Part shown: piece after piece, positions 1 to 9,762 of the stretch | How the letters are laid out: the number at the start of each line of letters is the position of its first letter | How positions within the stretch are numbered: the first letter of the stretch is position 1 | Source of the DNA: Paroedura picta | Lineage: Eukaryota > Chordata > Lepidosauria > Squamata > Gekkonidae | Length of the DNA stretch: 64,000 bases | Assembly (NCBI RefSeq): GCF_049243985.1 | Contig: NC_135369.1 | Span: forward strand, 23,172,765 to 23,236,764 | Direction: 5' to 3' | Position numbers and translations under genes: made by a program | The notes under the pieces: model-generated | What the model was told of the DNA's origin: nothing | What the model saw: only the letters and a program-made list of their open reading frames with translations | Database searches by the model: none

Positions 1-385
1 TCACTTCCTCCTAACTTTTGGTATCAGATGCTGCTAGCACAGTCTTTGAGGCTCAACTGCCTCCTGAGAGTGTCTAGTCTGTTTTAAAGTTAGAAGTGAA
101 ACAGCTCACCCCGTCTAAAAACAGCCAGCCACTGTTTTGCAAGTTGTGGTTTGCACTGATTTTATCCTTTTGTCTGTGCATATATATAAGTTGGGGTTTT
201 CAGGGGGATTTGGGGTTCAGTTTTGACTCTTGTACCATCATCACAATAAAAAACCGATTGAACTCCCAGTGTCCTGGCTTCCTTCGAATCCACGAGTCTA
301 ACACTATATTTTCTGAATGACTCAAATCTAGAAGTAACAATCCAATATATCAGGAAGAAAGGTTCTAGGACAGACTGTTGGGCTA
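1..385. other. Unassigned intergenic sequence
   Basis: I see no gene here. The stretch is moderately AT-rich and has an AATAAA at 245-250 that could be a polyadenylation signal for something left of the window. No open frame resembles a known protein, and no repeat family seen elsewhere in the window matches it. Confidence 0.4.
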
Positions 386-387
386 GG

Positions 388-637
388 CAGGGGTCCCCAA
401 TGTGGCGCCATTCCTGGCACCCAATTGTTTTCAGGAATTGGGCAGAGCCAGGTGGGACTACTGGACTTTGGAGTTTTGATTGGCTGTGCAGATTATTAAA
501 AACATTTCTTTGGCAGCAGTTGCCACGATAACACAAAGTACATTATGGTATGAGCAGCAACCATTTTGTGGCAACTATTTTGTGCTATGACAGAATTCCA
601 AAGGGGCCCACAGGATCAAAAAGATTGGGGGCCCCTA
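388..637. mobile_element. hAT-like nonautonomous element (CAGGGGTCCCC termini)
   Basis: The left end reads CAGGGGTCCCCAAT. The right end reads as its near-perfect inverted copy with the last base changed, as in hAT transposons. The interior has no coding capacity but shares blocks with a fragment at 26348-26535, for example CCATTTTGTGGCAACTATTT and CAAAGGGGCCCACAGG. The flanking 8 bp match only partly, so the copy looks old. Confidence 0.55.
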
Positions 638-841
638 AGGTAGGTAGTACTTCATGCAGCAGAGTGCCCCCCCATAAGATTCTTCCGCCCCTAGCATTTT
701 GAAGTAGCGTGGTCCATTCTACTGCCTAATTCTGACCTGATGCCCACATTTTGAGAAAGGTGGGGTTGAAGATCCACAGATCTGGGCAAGATGCCCTGCA
801 GTGTTCCTAGCACGGCCTCCTTTGCCGAATGATAACAGGAT

Positions 842-1425
842 TTTATTTATTTATTTTTATTCATTCACATTTATATATCGCCCTCCCCAAAGGCTCAGGG
901 CAGTTTACATAGAACTGAGAACTATACAAAGAACCATACATCTAAATAACTGTAAGATTAATAATACTAACTGATAACAGAGTAACAGAACAACATTAAA
1001 CAGTAATAATACAACAGGTCCAGCAGCAGAATGCCTTGATGGATTTCTGGGGGAGTGGGAGGGGGGGCAGGGCCCCTGTTGATGTTGTTGTTTGTGCCTG
1101 GTCTCAACCAAATGCCTGGCGGAAGAGCTCCCTTTTGCAGGCCCTGCGGAACTGTTTTAGCTCTGTCAGGGCCCTGATCTCCTCTGGGAGCTCATTCCAC
1201 CAGGTGGGGGCCTCAACAGAGAAGGCTCTGGCCCTGGTTGAGGCCAGGTGGGCTTCTTTAGGGCCAGGGATCATTAGCCTGTTGGTGGTGGCATAGGGCT
1301 CTTTTGGGGCATAGGCAGGGAGGTGGTCCCTCAGGTATACTGGGCCCTGACTGCGTATGGCCTTGCAGATAATTACCAGAACCTTTAGCCTGATCCGGAA
1401 TTGCATGAATTGCATGTCTAGAAAA
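842..1425 (-). mobile_element. L2/CR1-like LINE 3' end, 5'-truncated
   Basis: The minus strand encodes the C-terminal tail of a non-LTR retrotransposon ORF2 at 1104-1415. It ends in a block with WWNELPEEIRAL and CKRELFRQAF, the usual W-N-x-L-P plus terminal F-R..C arrangement of L2/CR1-type proteins. A 3' tail follows at 842-905, with a GGGCGATATATAAATG-type motif and AATAAA-rich repeats. Related fragments lie near 10.8, 20.6, 27.8 and 56.4 kb. Confidence 0.7.
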
Positions 1426-1812
1426 GGAGGGGCGGAGTTTTTGTGTGCTGACTGAATGTCTGCCTTTCGTCCCCCACAAGTACATCCTGCTTTTATGGCT
1501 CCCTCCTTAATGTTCGCTGAGGGAGATTAGCACACCTTTACTTTAGTTATCTTTCCAGCCAGTGTGCAAAGTAACGCTCGTCTTTGTTTGAGGTTGGGTT
1601 TGGTTAGGGGTTGTTTTTAGTCCCTCTACTAGAGAAAACAATTACAGCCCCACACAAAGCCCCGACAGGAAAGCGTTGAGCATGAGGGCTAATCCCTGTG
1701 CCTGCACATCTCTGTGTTATGCTCGCATGATATCTCAAAATCTACTGGCAACACAAATGTGTTGGCAAGGCCTTAGGAGGGGCTGCTAATGTCCACATTG
1801 CAAAGATTTGTA

Positions 1813-2003
1813 GTAGGGTTGGGAAATTCCTGGAGATTCTGGAGGCAGAGCTTGGGGAAAATGGGTTTTGGAGCAAAAATGCCATAGATTCCACCTCCAA
1901 AGTAGCCATTTCCTCCAGGGCGATAAACCTCGGTCATTCCAGGATAACCTCCGTTGTAATTCCAGATCTCCAGGACCCACCTGGAGGCTGGCAACCCTAA
2001 TTT
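1813..2003 (+). repeat. GTTGCC-family interspersed repeat, copy 1
   Basis: The copy starts AGGGTTG..GAAATTCCTGGAGATT, has the internal block CCATTTCCTCCAGGG, and ends CACCTGGAGGCTGGCAACCC. The GGGTTGCCA-type start and TGGCAACCCTA-type end form short inverted termini, so it looks like a nonautonomous DNA element. I cannot assign a superfamily. At least ten related copies are in this window. Confidence 0.6.
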
Positions 2004-2242
2004 GGGGGCTCATGGCTTCCTGCAGGTACCACATTGTAGTACTAGAGATTTGGGGATCTTTGCCTTCTCAGCAGTGAGAAGGAAGTCCCCTGCCCATGTT
2101 CAAAGTTACTGTTTCCTTCATTATCCCTTGACCGAATTCCCAATTGTAAATTAATTCCTGGAGTTGAACCGTCCTCCAAATTAAACACGGATATCTCTGT
2201 GGCTCTCTGCCCAAAGTACATGGAGGGCATTAGGAGGATTCT

Positions 2243-2362
2243 GTGAAGGTTCAAGGGGGTGGCAGGCTGCAGTGGATGAGCAATAGGGTTGTGAGTGTCC
2301 TGCATAATTCAAGGGGTTGGACTAGATGACCGGTAGGTACCTTCCAACTCTATGATTCTATG
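2243..2362 (+). mobile_element. CR1 LINE 3' terminus
   Basis: The sequence carries the CR1 3' signature GGTTGGACTAGATGACC followed by CCTTCCAACTCTATGATT and an ATTCTATG tail. It is a 5'-truncated 3'-UTR fragment with no coding sequence. Confidence 0.8.
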
Positions 2363-2485
2363 GGAGTAGTCTTGTCAGCCATGGGGTCCACTGGAGGATG
2401 GTAAATTGTGGTGGGGCACCCAACAGACCACACCTTTCTCACCTCTGTCATTAATTCATTATTTGGCCTTGGGCAAGTCACTGTC

Positions 2486-2760
2486 AAGAGCCTCTTGTGG
2501 CGCAGAGTGGTAAGGCAGCAGACATACAGTGTGAAGCTCTGCCCATGAGGCTGGGAGTTCAATCCCAGCAGCCGGCTCAAGGTTGACTCAGCCTTCCATC
2601 CTTCCAAGGTAGGTAAAATGAGTACCCAGCTTGCTTGCTGGGGGGTAAACGGTAATGACTGGGGAAGGCACTGGCAAACCACCCCGTATTGAGTCTGCCA
2701 TGAAAACGCTGGAGGGCATCACCCCAAGGGTCAGACATGACAGGGGATACCTTTACCCGG
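2486..2760 (+). mobile_element. Sauria-type tRNA-derived SINE
   Basis: The head has a pol III A box (TGGCGCAGAGTGG) and B box (GAGTTCAATCCC). The body runs through AATGACTGGGGAAGGCACTG. The tail has the RTE/BovB-like GGGTCAGACATGAC and GGATACCTTTACC. It is nearly full length, with a small deletion in the tail relative to the copies at 11067 and 54109. Confidence 0.8.
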
Positions 2761-4140
2761 TGCAGACAGCAACTGTGGGATCAGAAATGAAACTGGCCAC
2801 CACAAGAGCCCCTCTGTTAGTCCTGGTGCTAGGATCTTCCTCCCTCTTGTGGGCCTTGGATTCTGCACTTGCCCCAACCCCATCCCCCTTGCTGGATCCC
2901 CAGGTCACTTTCTGACCCTCCTCCCCCTTCAAACTCACCTGTCCCTGGAGGAGCAAGAACAGACTGGCCTAAAGTTTATCAGCGACAATGGTAGCTGTTT
3001 ATCAGTGCCGGAGCAAGTAAAAACTCCATGGAATGAGGTCCATTATTTAATCTCCCTGCTGGGGGAAACTTTGGCTGTTCAAGTTCTATGTATCCAGCAA
3101 CTGATAAGCACCTAGGAACCTTGCCAGAGAAGAAAGCAGGCCATCCGGGGCTGAATTCAGCCCCACCCAGCTGGCTAGGGGAGATAAGGGAAGAATAGTT
3201 GGAGGAGGAGGAGCTTGCAGAGGGGATGAAGCGTCTACTTCCTAAACCCCACTCTTGAACCCGATGCTGGAAAAGGGTGAGTGACTGAAGTGTAATAGAG
3301 GAGACTAGTTAATTGCTTCAGACAGAAAGAGCTGGGTCTTGTGCTACCCACCCCACCTCCCAGCCCAGATGTGTGGGGCCAGGCTGGGTTTGCGTTCGGG
3401 GGCAAGATGAACAACCCAGGACCTCTGGCTGTGTTTAACAGCCCGAGAGACAAAAGGGGGAAGAGACAGGTGCAGCTTGACCTGGGAAGTGAGGATTATG
3501 GGTTGTACCTATCCGAGACCCTCCTTTTCCAGCTATCTAGAAGCCCCCCCCCACACACACACACACACATTGGAAGTCTGCTTTCCTTCCTTCTGTACCT
3601 GGGATTAGGAAAATCCTCCCCCCCCCCCACTCCTCCAGTTCATAGGGTATGTTTGAGCACTGGCATTTCTCCTTTTAGAAACCAAAGACCCTCAGCAGGG
3701 AAAGTCCACAATCATGTTCGTGGCTCTTTTTGCGGATCGGTTTCAGGAGTGTTGCAGATTGTCAACGACGTTGTGCATAACAGCAAATCAGTAGCGATTT
3801 CAATTGGCAACCATTGTGCAATTTTGAAGGAGTGCGGAATGGCCCTCTGTTTTTACATGTGTCACTTTGTTTGGGGAAAGAAGGACTGATGCAGGATGCC
3901 ATTGTATCCCGTATCTAATTGCATATCTTTTGCCAGAATTATGGAATACAGCCTACCCCACCTATCCCTTTTCTTGGTGCCATGTACTCGCTTAAGAGAC
4001 CTGAAATTGCCTCAGTAAGGGTTCCCTCTGCCCACCTTTCCCATCCTGGAAAAAAGCAAAACAAACCCACAACTGCCTTGTCTGGTGGCTCCTTCGGTCC
4101 CTTCACTTACAGCATGTTTTGCAATCAGGCTGGTTACAAG
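2761..4140. other. Unassigned intergenic sequence
   Basis: I recognise no gene or repeat family here. There are short CA and C runs near 3547-3630. The longest open frame (3341-3889, +) has low-complexity proline and histidine content across those runs and no recognisable domain. Confidence 0.35.
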
Positions 4141-4147
4141 CTAATAG

Positions 4148-4418
4148 AACCAGCTTGGTGCAGTGGTTAGGAGTGCGGACTTCTAATCTGGCATGCCAGG
4201 TTCGATTCTGCACTCCCCCACATGCAGCCAGCTGGGTGACCTTGGGCTTGCCACGGCGCTGATAAAACTATTCTGACCGAGCAGTGATATCAGCGCTCTC
4301 TCAGCCTCACCCACCCCACAGGGTGTCTGTTGTGGGGAGAGGAAAGGGAAGGCAAACGCAAGCCGCTTTGAGACTCCTTTGGGTAGAGAAAAGTGGCAAA
4401 TAAGAACCAACACTTCTT
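4148..4418 (+). mobile_element. tRNA-derived SINE, family A, with TSD
   Basis: The head CAGCTTGGTGCAGTGGTTAG matches a pol III A box and GGTTCGATTCTG matches a B box. The body has CTGGGTGACCTTGGGC and AGTGATATCAG, and the tail has AAGAACCAAC plus CTT repeats. A 7-bp direct repeat CTAATAG flanks it (4141-4147 and 4419-4425), marking target-primed insertion. Confidence 0.85.
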
Positions 4419-4613
4419 CTAATAGGGACAGGGATCCTTGCTTTGCTGGAAGGGGGATATTCTTTGGACTGCTTGATACCTGGATGGTTTATTCTTTTGT
4501 CCGATCTATAAACAACTCCTGACTTGGCTACCCTTTTCTGACCCACCGGCAGGGCTGAATGTGTGCCAGACCTGGATAAAGACTTGTAAAGTGCCTCCGT
4601 GCATGTCTAGAAG

Positions 4614-4643
4614 AATTTGTATTTGTTGCAACAAATACAAATT
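4614..4643. repeat. Perfect 30-bp palindrome
   Basis: The left arm AATTTGTATTTGTTG is followed with no spacer by its exact reverse complement, giving 15+15 bp. It belongs to no repeat family I can recognise. Confidence 0.9.
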
Positions 4644-4889
4644 TAGCATACCAACGCCCCACACCGCCTTCAAAGAAAAATTAACATCTATTATTCCTTC
4701 CATGTGTTTCTCAAGGAACGACGATAATGGGTGTGGGATCCAGACTGGGATACTCCCATTTCTTGGTGTTCGAGGAACATCAACAGGTGGCAAGAGAGGA
4801 GCCTGATTCGAGGGGCTCCTCTCCCTAGTCAGGTCAGAAGACCAGGAAACAAAGATTCCTTCCTTCTGCTCAAGTCTCTCTGGAGCTTC

Positions 4890-5093
4890 CTGGGCACTGT
4901 ACTTTGAATCCCCAGAGCACTTGTCAAATATTTGCAGCCAGGCTAATGGTTAACCCACCTGCACTTTATGAGTTGAGTGGCCCGGAAAAGGGGTGGTCGG
5001 GCAGTTCTACACCGTACATTCCTCGGGGCCAGATGGGGGCCCCGGTGTCGGCGGAAGGGGCCGCCTTGTGGGGCCAGCGGATCACGGTTAAGG
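4890..5093 (+). promoter_or_regulatory. Candidate promoter and first exon of the pri-mir-194/192 transcript
   Basis: Seen: GCTAATGGTTAAC at 4942-4954 matches 10 of 12 fixed positions of the HNF1 palindrome GTTAATNATTAAC. TGTACTTTGA at 4899-4908 is the complement of an HNF4-like CAAAGTACA. A TTTATG at about 4966 precedes a GC-rich stretch (about 5010-5085) that ends in a strong splice donor, AAG|GTGAGA, with the cut after 5092. Known: mammalian mir-194-2/192 is an HNF1A-driven gut and liver transcript. Inferred: this could be its promoter and exon 1, about 4 kb upstream of mir-194 on the same strand. The stretch is too short to be a CpG island. No transcript evidence is available here, so treat it as a hypothesis. 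Confidence 0.35.
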
Positions 5094-5667
5094 TGAGATT
5101 CTTTCTGTGTGTCCTGAAATCTTCCTTACTCCCCCCTGCCATTGCCTTGTACTTCTGTAGCTTCTTCCGGCTTGCGGCTTGGCTTCCGGGCTCAAGTTGT
5201 ACCTGGAAAAGAGAGCTCCAGTTACGGGACCCTCCTGCTGGTTTGGAATGAGGGGGCATTGCCTGGTCAAGGCAGGTGCATAGCTGGGCTGTCAGAACAG
5301 ACTAGTACAGTGTCCTTCTTTTCAAAAATGTTTTTCTTACACAGGCATTAATGAATTTGCAAAATGAGAGGGCTCTCACATGTGTGCAAACCTCATGTCT
5401 TAATTCTAATATTGGCGCTGGTTGCAGGCGGTGAGGGAAACTGTGTGTGTTCTCAGAAGCACTCTTTTTCCAACTGTATTTCTAGTAAAGGAGCGAGACG
5501 TGTTAGATTAATGCCTTGTTCAGCCAGCGATAATGATAGCTGTGAAAGTAATAAATAAATTCTGGAGCTGAGTCAAGGCATAACTTGGGACCTGCCCTAA
5601 AGGACTGCTCAGCTGTTAGCATGGTGGGCATTGGAATTTCTCCCCCTGCCACCTGGCAACCCTAGAT

Positions 5668-5766
5668 CAGGAGTGGCCAAGCGGTGGCTCTCCAGATGGC
5701 CATGCCAGGGGCTCATGGTAAGTGTAGTCCTTGGACATCTGAAGAGCCACTGTTTGGCCACCTCTG
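5668..5766. mobile_element. Foldback hAT MITE with exact 8-bp TSD
   Basis: The element begins CAGGAGTGGCCAAG and ends TTTGGCCACCTCTG as inverted termini around a short palindromic body. It is flanked by the exact 8-bp duplication CCCTAGAT (5660-5667 and 5767-5774), which is diagnostic of hAT transposition. It sits directly beside the end of a degraded GTTGCC-family repeat. Confidence 0.9.
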
Positions 5767-6271
5767 CCCTAGATGGCATTGAAGTCAGAAGCTGCAGAAT
5801 CCATCCCAGGATAATTTGCTGCTCTTTGACCAGGCAACTGGTTCTGTTTTCTCCTTGTCTGTCCCACGCCCAGCTGAGTGTACATACCAATTAATGTTCC
5901 AAAGGGCAGGTGACATTCATGTGCAGGGGTGAATGTAAGCCAGTATGGGCCAGTAAGGAGCACCAGCAAGAAAGTGGCTGAAACGGCACCTCCCTTCTGC
6001 TGCAGAGTACCGGTAAGAAATTTATATTAGTTTCTTAAGAACCTAAGAGAGGCTCTGCTGGGTCCTACCAGGGGTGCATTTCGTCCAGCACTGGGTCCTG
6101 TCTCCTGGCGACCTACTAGTCATTTCTGGCGGCCAACAACTGGGTGTAGAGGCCTTCCCCTGATGCTGTCTCCTGGCACCAGTATTCAGCGGTATACCAC
6201 CTCTGGATCTGGAGGCTTCCTTTAGTCACCATAGCGGCTGCAGAGAGACCTGTCCTCCATGTCCTCTAATC

Positions 6272-6397
6272 CAGGGGTAGTCAACCTGTGGTCCTCCAGA
6301 TGTTCATGGACTACAATTCCCACGAGTAAATGCTGGCAGGGGCTCATGGGAATTGTACTCCATGAACATCTGGAGGACCACAGGTTGACTACCCCTG
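6272..6397. mobile_element. Foldback hAT MITE with exact 8-bp TSD
   Basis: This is a near-complete palindrome. CAGGGGTAGTCAACCTGTGG at the left is inverted at the right (ending TTGACTACCCCTG). The flanks are the exact 8-bp duplication CTCTAATC (6264-6271 and 6398-6405). There is no coding sequence, so a hAT transposase would have acted in trans. Confidence 0.95.
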
Positions 6398-6440
6398 CTC
6401 TAATCCTCTTTTAATGAGGAAGAACTCACTGCATGTCCTG

Positions 6441-6600
6441 TCATAGAACCACAGAGTTGGAAGGGGCCATACAGGCCACCTAGTCCAACCCCCTGCTCAA
6501 TGCAGGATCAGCCTAAAGCTTCCAGGATAAGGATCTGTCCAACTGCCACTTGAAGACTACCAGGGAGGGTGAGCTCACCACCTGTCCTGGGAAAAGCTGG
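6441..6600 (-). mobile_element. CR1 LINE 3' fragment
   Basis: Read on the minus strand this is the CR1 3' UTR. On the plus strand TCATAGAACCACAGAGTTGG leads into CTAGTCCAACCCCCTGCTCA and GAGCTCACCACC. It is 5'-truncated. Confidence 0.8.
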
Positions 6601-8190
6601 CGGTCCATGAGCACATTTAGGCAGGCTCTGTATCTAATGGGAGAGGCAGAGAGGCTGGATCAATGCAATGCCAGCGGAATACCCCCTGGAACGACTTGCA
6701 GTGTGTGAAAGGCACACGGCTACAGTCCCGGTGTTCCCTTACCCTGTTCTTTGCAGCCATTGTTCCTGCAGCAGAGATGCCGTCTTCCTTGCCAATGAGG
6801 TCCTACCTCCTGTGAGAATATCTGCTGCTCTCTCTCCTAAGTGATGGAGGCATCTTTTAACTCCAAGGAGCCTGGTCAGAAAGAGCTTTGAGAACTTGGA
6901 TCAAAGATGGGCAGGGCACAGATTTGTCAACTCTGGCCCTGGAAATTCCTGAAGATCTGGAGGTGGGAACTCGGCAAGGATGCAGTGTCATTTCCCCCAA
7001 GGAACTGATCTCAGTAGTCTGGAGTAATTTTGGGAGAACTCTGGGCTCCACCCAAACCACGAATTCCCAACAAGAGTTCCACGGACCCCCAGGGGTCTGT
7101 GAGAGCTCTGGAGGGGTCCGTGGCCTTTCCCCTCCTGGTTTATTAGGAAACTGGCCACATCCATAGCTTCCCTTCCCTCCTTCCAAGCATGATTGAGTTC
7201 TCTCACAGTTTCTGTGCCTGGGAGCAGGTGAAGCCTGCATGCGTACTCCTGCCTCCTGTTTCCTGCCTCCTGGAGGTTCCTTCCAACTCTATGATTCTAA
7301 TCCCCTCAGTCCTCCTTGAGCCTGCCTGTTAATGCAGGTGGTGATGTCACTTCTGGTGACATGTCCCTTCCAGAGGGTGTGGCAGGGAGGTGGGCCAGCG
7401 GACATCAGTTCCGGGGCTCCTTGAAGCTTGAAAAATTGTTTCAGAGGCTCCTCCATGGTCAAAAGGTTGAACAAGGCTGACCTAAACATTGGTAGCCCTA
7501 GCTGGATAAAGGTCATGCCCAGAAGTAGACTTGCCAGCTGGTCCACAAACCACAAGAATGAACTGGTTGACCACTGTGTGTGATGAGATGCTGGACTAGA
7601 TGGACCACTGGTCTGATCCAGCAGGGCTCTTCTTCATGGCCAACTCAACTGGACTGTGAAAGAGCTAAGGGAGGACTTCCCATGTCCTATAAGTTGGCAA
7701 GAATGCTGTCTTGCTGGAGCAGGCCATAGCAGGAGAACCGGGGAGATGGGGAAGGAGAATGAGTGGAATGGGATCTGCTCTCCCAAGATCAAATCCTTCT
7801 GGAAAAGTAGTCCTCTGACTTTCTTTGCAAGTCAGACCACCAGAAACTCTCCGGAAACAAAGCCATCAGCCCTTCCTTGTTTGCGTTCGGTTTTACCTTC
7901 TGCAATAAAAGAATATTGCTGAAGATAAAGGTGGCAATTGCCCTCCACCCAGCCTTCAGGTGCCCTAGGGCACAGCCCCTGTGGGTCCAGAGTCCCTTCA
8001 TTGCAGTACCTCTTAGCACTGCTCACTGCAGATACCAAGAGGGCTGGGTCTACTTTTTCCTGGTGTGCCCAGTGGCTACCAAAATGGTGCCTGCTTCTCC
8101 CTGGATGGAGGCCCTGTTGACTCTGGGGCCTAGGGTTGACTCTGGGGTCACAGGCTTAGTTGCCAGGTGGTGGTGGGAGATGAGGGGGGT
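6601..8190. other. Intergenic sequence with degraded repeats
   Basis: There is no gene. A degraded GTTGCC-family copy lies near 6925-7060 (GGAAATTCCTGAAGATCTGG, GGAACTGATCTCAGTAGTCT). A CR1 tail lies near 7262-7295 (CCTTCCAACTCTATGATTCT). A LINE-type 3' motif lies near 7580-7640 (GGACTAGATGGACCACTGGT). The rest is unassigned. Confidence 0.45.
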
Positions 8191-8191
8191 T

Positions 8192-8385
8192 GGGGTTGCC
8201 AGATGCAGGAAGAAAATACCTGGTGGTTCGGAGATGGCGCCTGGGGAGGACAGGGACCTCAGTGGGGTATGACAGAGCTCACTCTCCAAAGCATCCCTTT
8301 TCTTCAGATGAATTGATCTCTGTAGTCCAGAGATAACCTGAACTTCTGGGGAATCCCCAGGTCCCACCTGGAAGCTGACATCCCT
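8192..8385 (+). repeat. GTTGCC-family interspersed repeat, copy 2
   Basis: The copy starts GGGGTTGCCAGATGCAGG, has GACCTCAGTGGGGTATGA and GATCTCTGTAGTCCAGAGAT inside, and ends GGTCCCACCTGGAAGCTGAC. It lies about 600 bp before mir-194. Confidence 0.6.
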
Positions 8386-8977
8386 GGGCTTCAGCTTTAA
8401 GGAAATGAGCAGGATGAAGGTGGATTTTTGTGGTCATTAAACCCTTTCATGCTACACAGTCTTTCTAGTCCCACCGGGATGTTCGTCAGCATGAGCACAC
8501 CCAGCCGGCAGAGAGAAAGCCCCTGGCAGGGAGAAAACCTATTTGCCAGCTTTCCAATGGATTGCAGAATGTGAGGTTGAGCTGGGGTTCACTATGGCCT
8601 AGCCCCACCATGTTTTATAATGGCCAGAGCAACAAGCTCCTTGTCTAGGGCTGTTCTTTGAGCAAGAATTAAACCCTGATCGCCTGTGTCCAATCCCTCA
8701 CTCCCTGGCTGGAGTAACAGCATACAGGAAGATGCTATAAAATGTCCTTGTAAAGCACGCTGAGTAATCTTGGGTTTCCCTTTTCCTAGACGGCCCGTCT
8801 TCAGCACTGTCGGGAAACTGCCCTCACGAGTAAGTCTTGGTGGGTCAGACCTCGTGGCGAGCACTGCCACCAAAGCAAGAGGGCTCAGGCCAAAGATCTC
8901 CACCACCCGGAGCAGACAAGAGACAAGGCTTCCAGAAGGCCCGAGCAGACGTGTGTGTGTGTGCCCCCCCCCCCAGA

Positions 8978-9065
8978 CAGGGTGCCTATCGGCTGTAACA
9001 GCAACTCCATGTGGAAGCATCAGTCCATTCCAGTGGGGGGGCTGTTATTTTGGATGGGCGCCTGG
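8978..9065 (+). ncRNA. MIR194: microRNA precursor mir-194
   Basis: The mature 5p strand lies at 8994-9015. It begins TGTAACAGCAACTCCATG and, from memory, matches vertebrate miR-194-5p at all 22 positions. The star strand (about 9030-9051, CCAGTGGGG..CTGTTATTTT) pairs with it. The outer stem CAGGGTGCCTATC (8978-8990) pairs with GATGGGCGCCTGG (9053-9065), counting G-U pairs, with one mismatch. The loop is about 14 nt. Known: miR-194 is an HNF1A-dependent intestinal and hepatic miRNA found in two clusters, with mir-192 or with mir-215. The neighbouring mir-192-like hairpin and downstream EHD1 indicate the mir-194-2 locus. I saw no variant base in the seed (GTAACAG). The G run in the star arm is one or two bases longer than in human. 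Confidence 0.95.
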
Positions 9066-9404
9066 AAGACATCCGAGGGCACGCAGGACTCTCCTGAGAG
9101 ACCGGGCCAAGGAAGGAGCAACGTGGCCGTGACCATAGAGGGTTTGGTGCTAGACAGAAACTGGACATGAGCCTGCCCCAAGCCCCTGCCTTTGCCAAGC
9201 TGTAAGAACATGAGGTAAATGTGTGGATATGTGGGAGAAGGAGGGGATGTGGTTAATGGAGGTGACGAGGCTAAGGAGGCCCAGGGAGACCTTTGTGAGG
9301 GGAAAGATTACATATATCTGGGGAGATTTGCATCCCTCTTTCCTCTCCAATGGGGACTCGAAGGGTTGTTGTAAGCCATTTCAAGTCCCCTCTTTCCTCT
9401 CCTC

Positions 9405-9555
9405 ACATCAGGTGCCTTGTGATGTAGGTGGGGCTGAGAGAATTCTGAGAGAACTGTCACTGGCCCAAGGTCACCCAACAGGCTTCATGTGGAGGAGGAG
9501 AATCCAACCTGGTTCTCCAGATGCAAGTCCACCGCTCTTAGCCAACTGGAGAATC
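9405..9555 (-). mobile_element. tRNA-derived SINE family A, fragment
   Basis: Read on the plus strand it is the reverse complement of the family A body and head: GGTGGGGCTGAGAGAATTCT, GGCCCAAGGTCACCCAACAG, then CTGGTTCTCCAGATGCAAGT. It is old and diverged. It abuts a second copy in the opposite orientation. Confidence 0.6.
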
Positions 9556-9762
9556 AAGCCTCCAAGCTTGATTCTCCACTTCTCCACATGCAGCCAACTG
9601 GTTGACCTTGAGCTACTCACAGTCCTGTTCTCACAGAACAGTTTCTCTCAGAGCTCTCTCTGCTTCACCTTGAGGGGAGAGGAAGGGAAGGTGATTGTAG
9701 GAGACTCCTTCTGATAGTGAACAGCGTGGTGTAGAAACCAACTCTTCTTCATCTAACCGCTA
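9556..9762 (+). mobile_element. tRNA-derived SINE family A, 5'-truncated
   Basis: The body reads CTTCTCCACATGCAGCCAAC, CTTGAGGGGAGAGGAAGGGA and GACTCCTTCTGATAG, and ends AAACCAACTCTTCTTC. It lies head to head with the minus-strand fragment just before it. Confidence 0.65.

Noticed and set aside
1104-1415. 103-codon minus-strand frame as a host gene
   Set aside because: Its WNxLP-type C-terminus recurs at 21.2, 27.9 and 56.7 kb and belongs to LINE relics.
4148-4230. tRNA-like A and B boxes as possible tRNA genes (also at 12876, 23098, 45108)
   Set aside because: The boxes belong to SINE heads with a common body, tail and target duplications. No cloverleaf with a proper acceptor stem was seen.
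8937-8974. GT run plus C run beside mir-194 as part of the hairpin
   Set aside because: The GT/C tract lies outside the paired stem, which closes at 8978. It is a simple repeat and may be error-prone in assembly.
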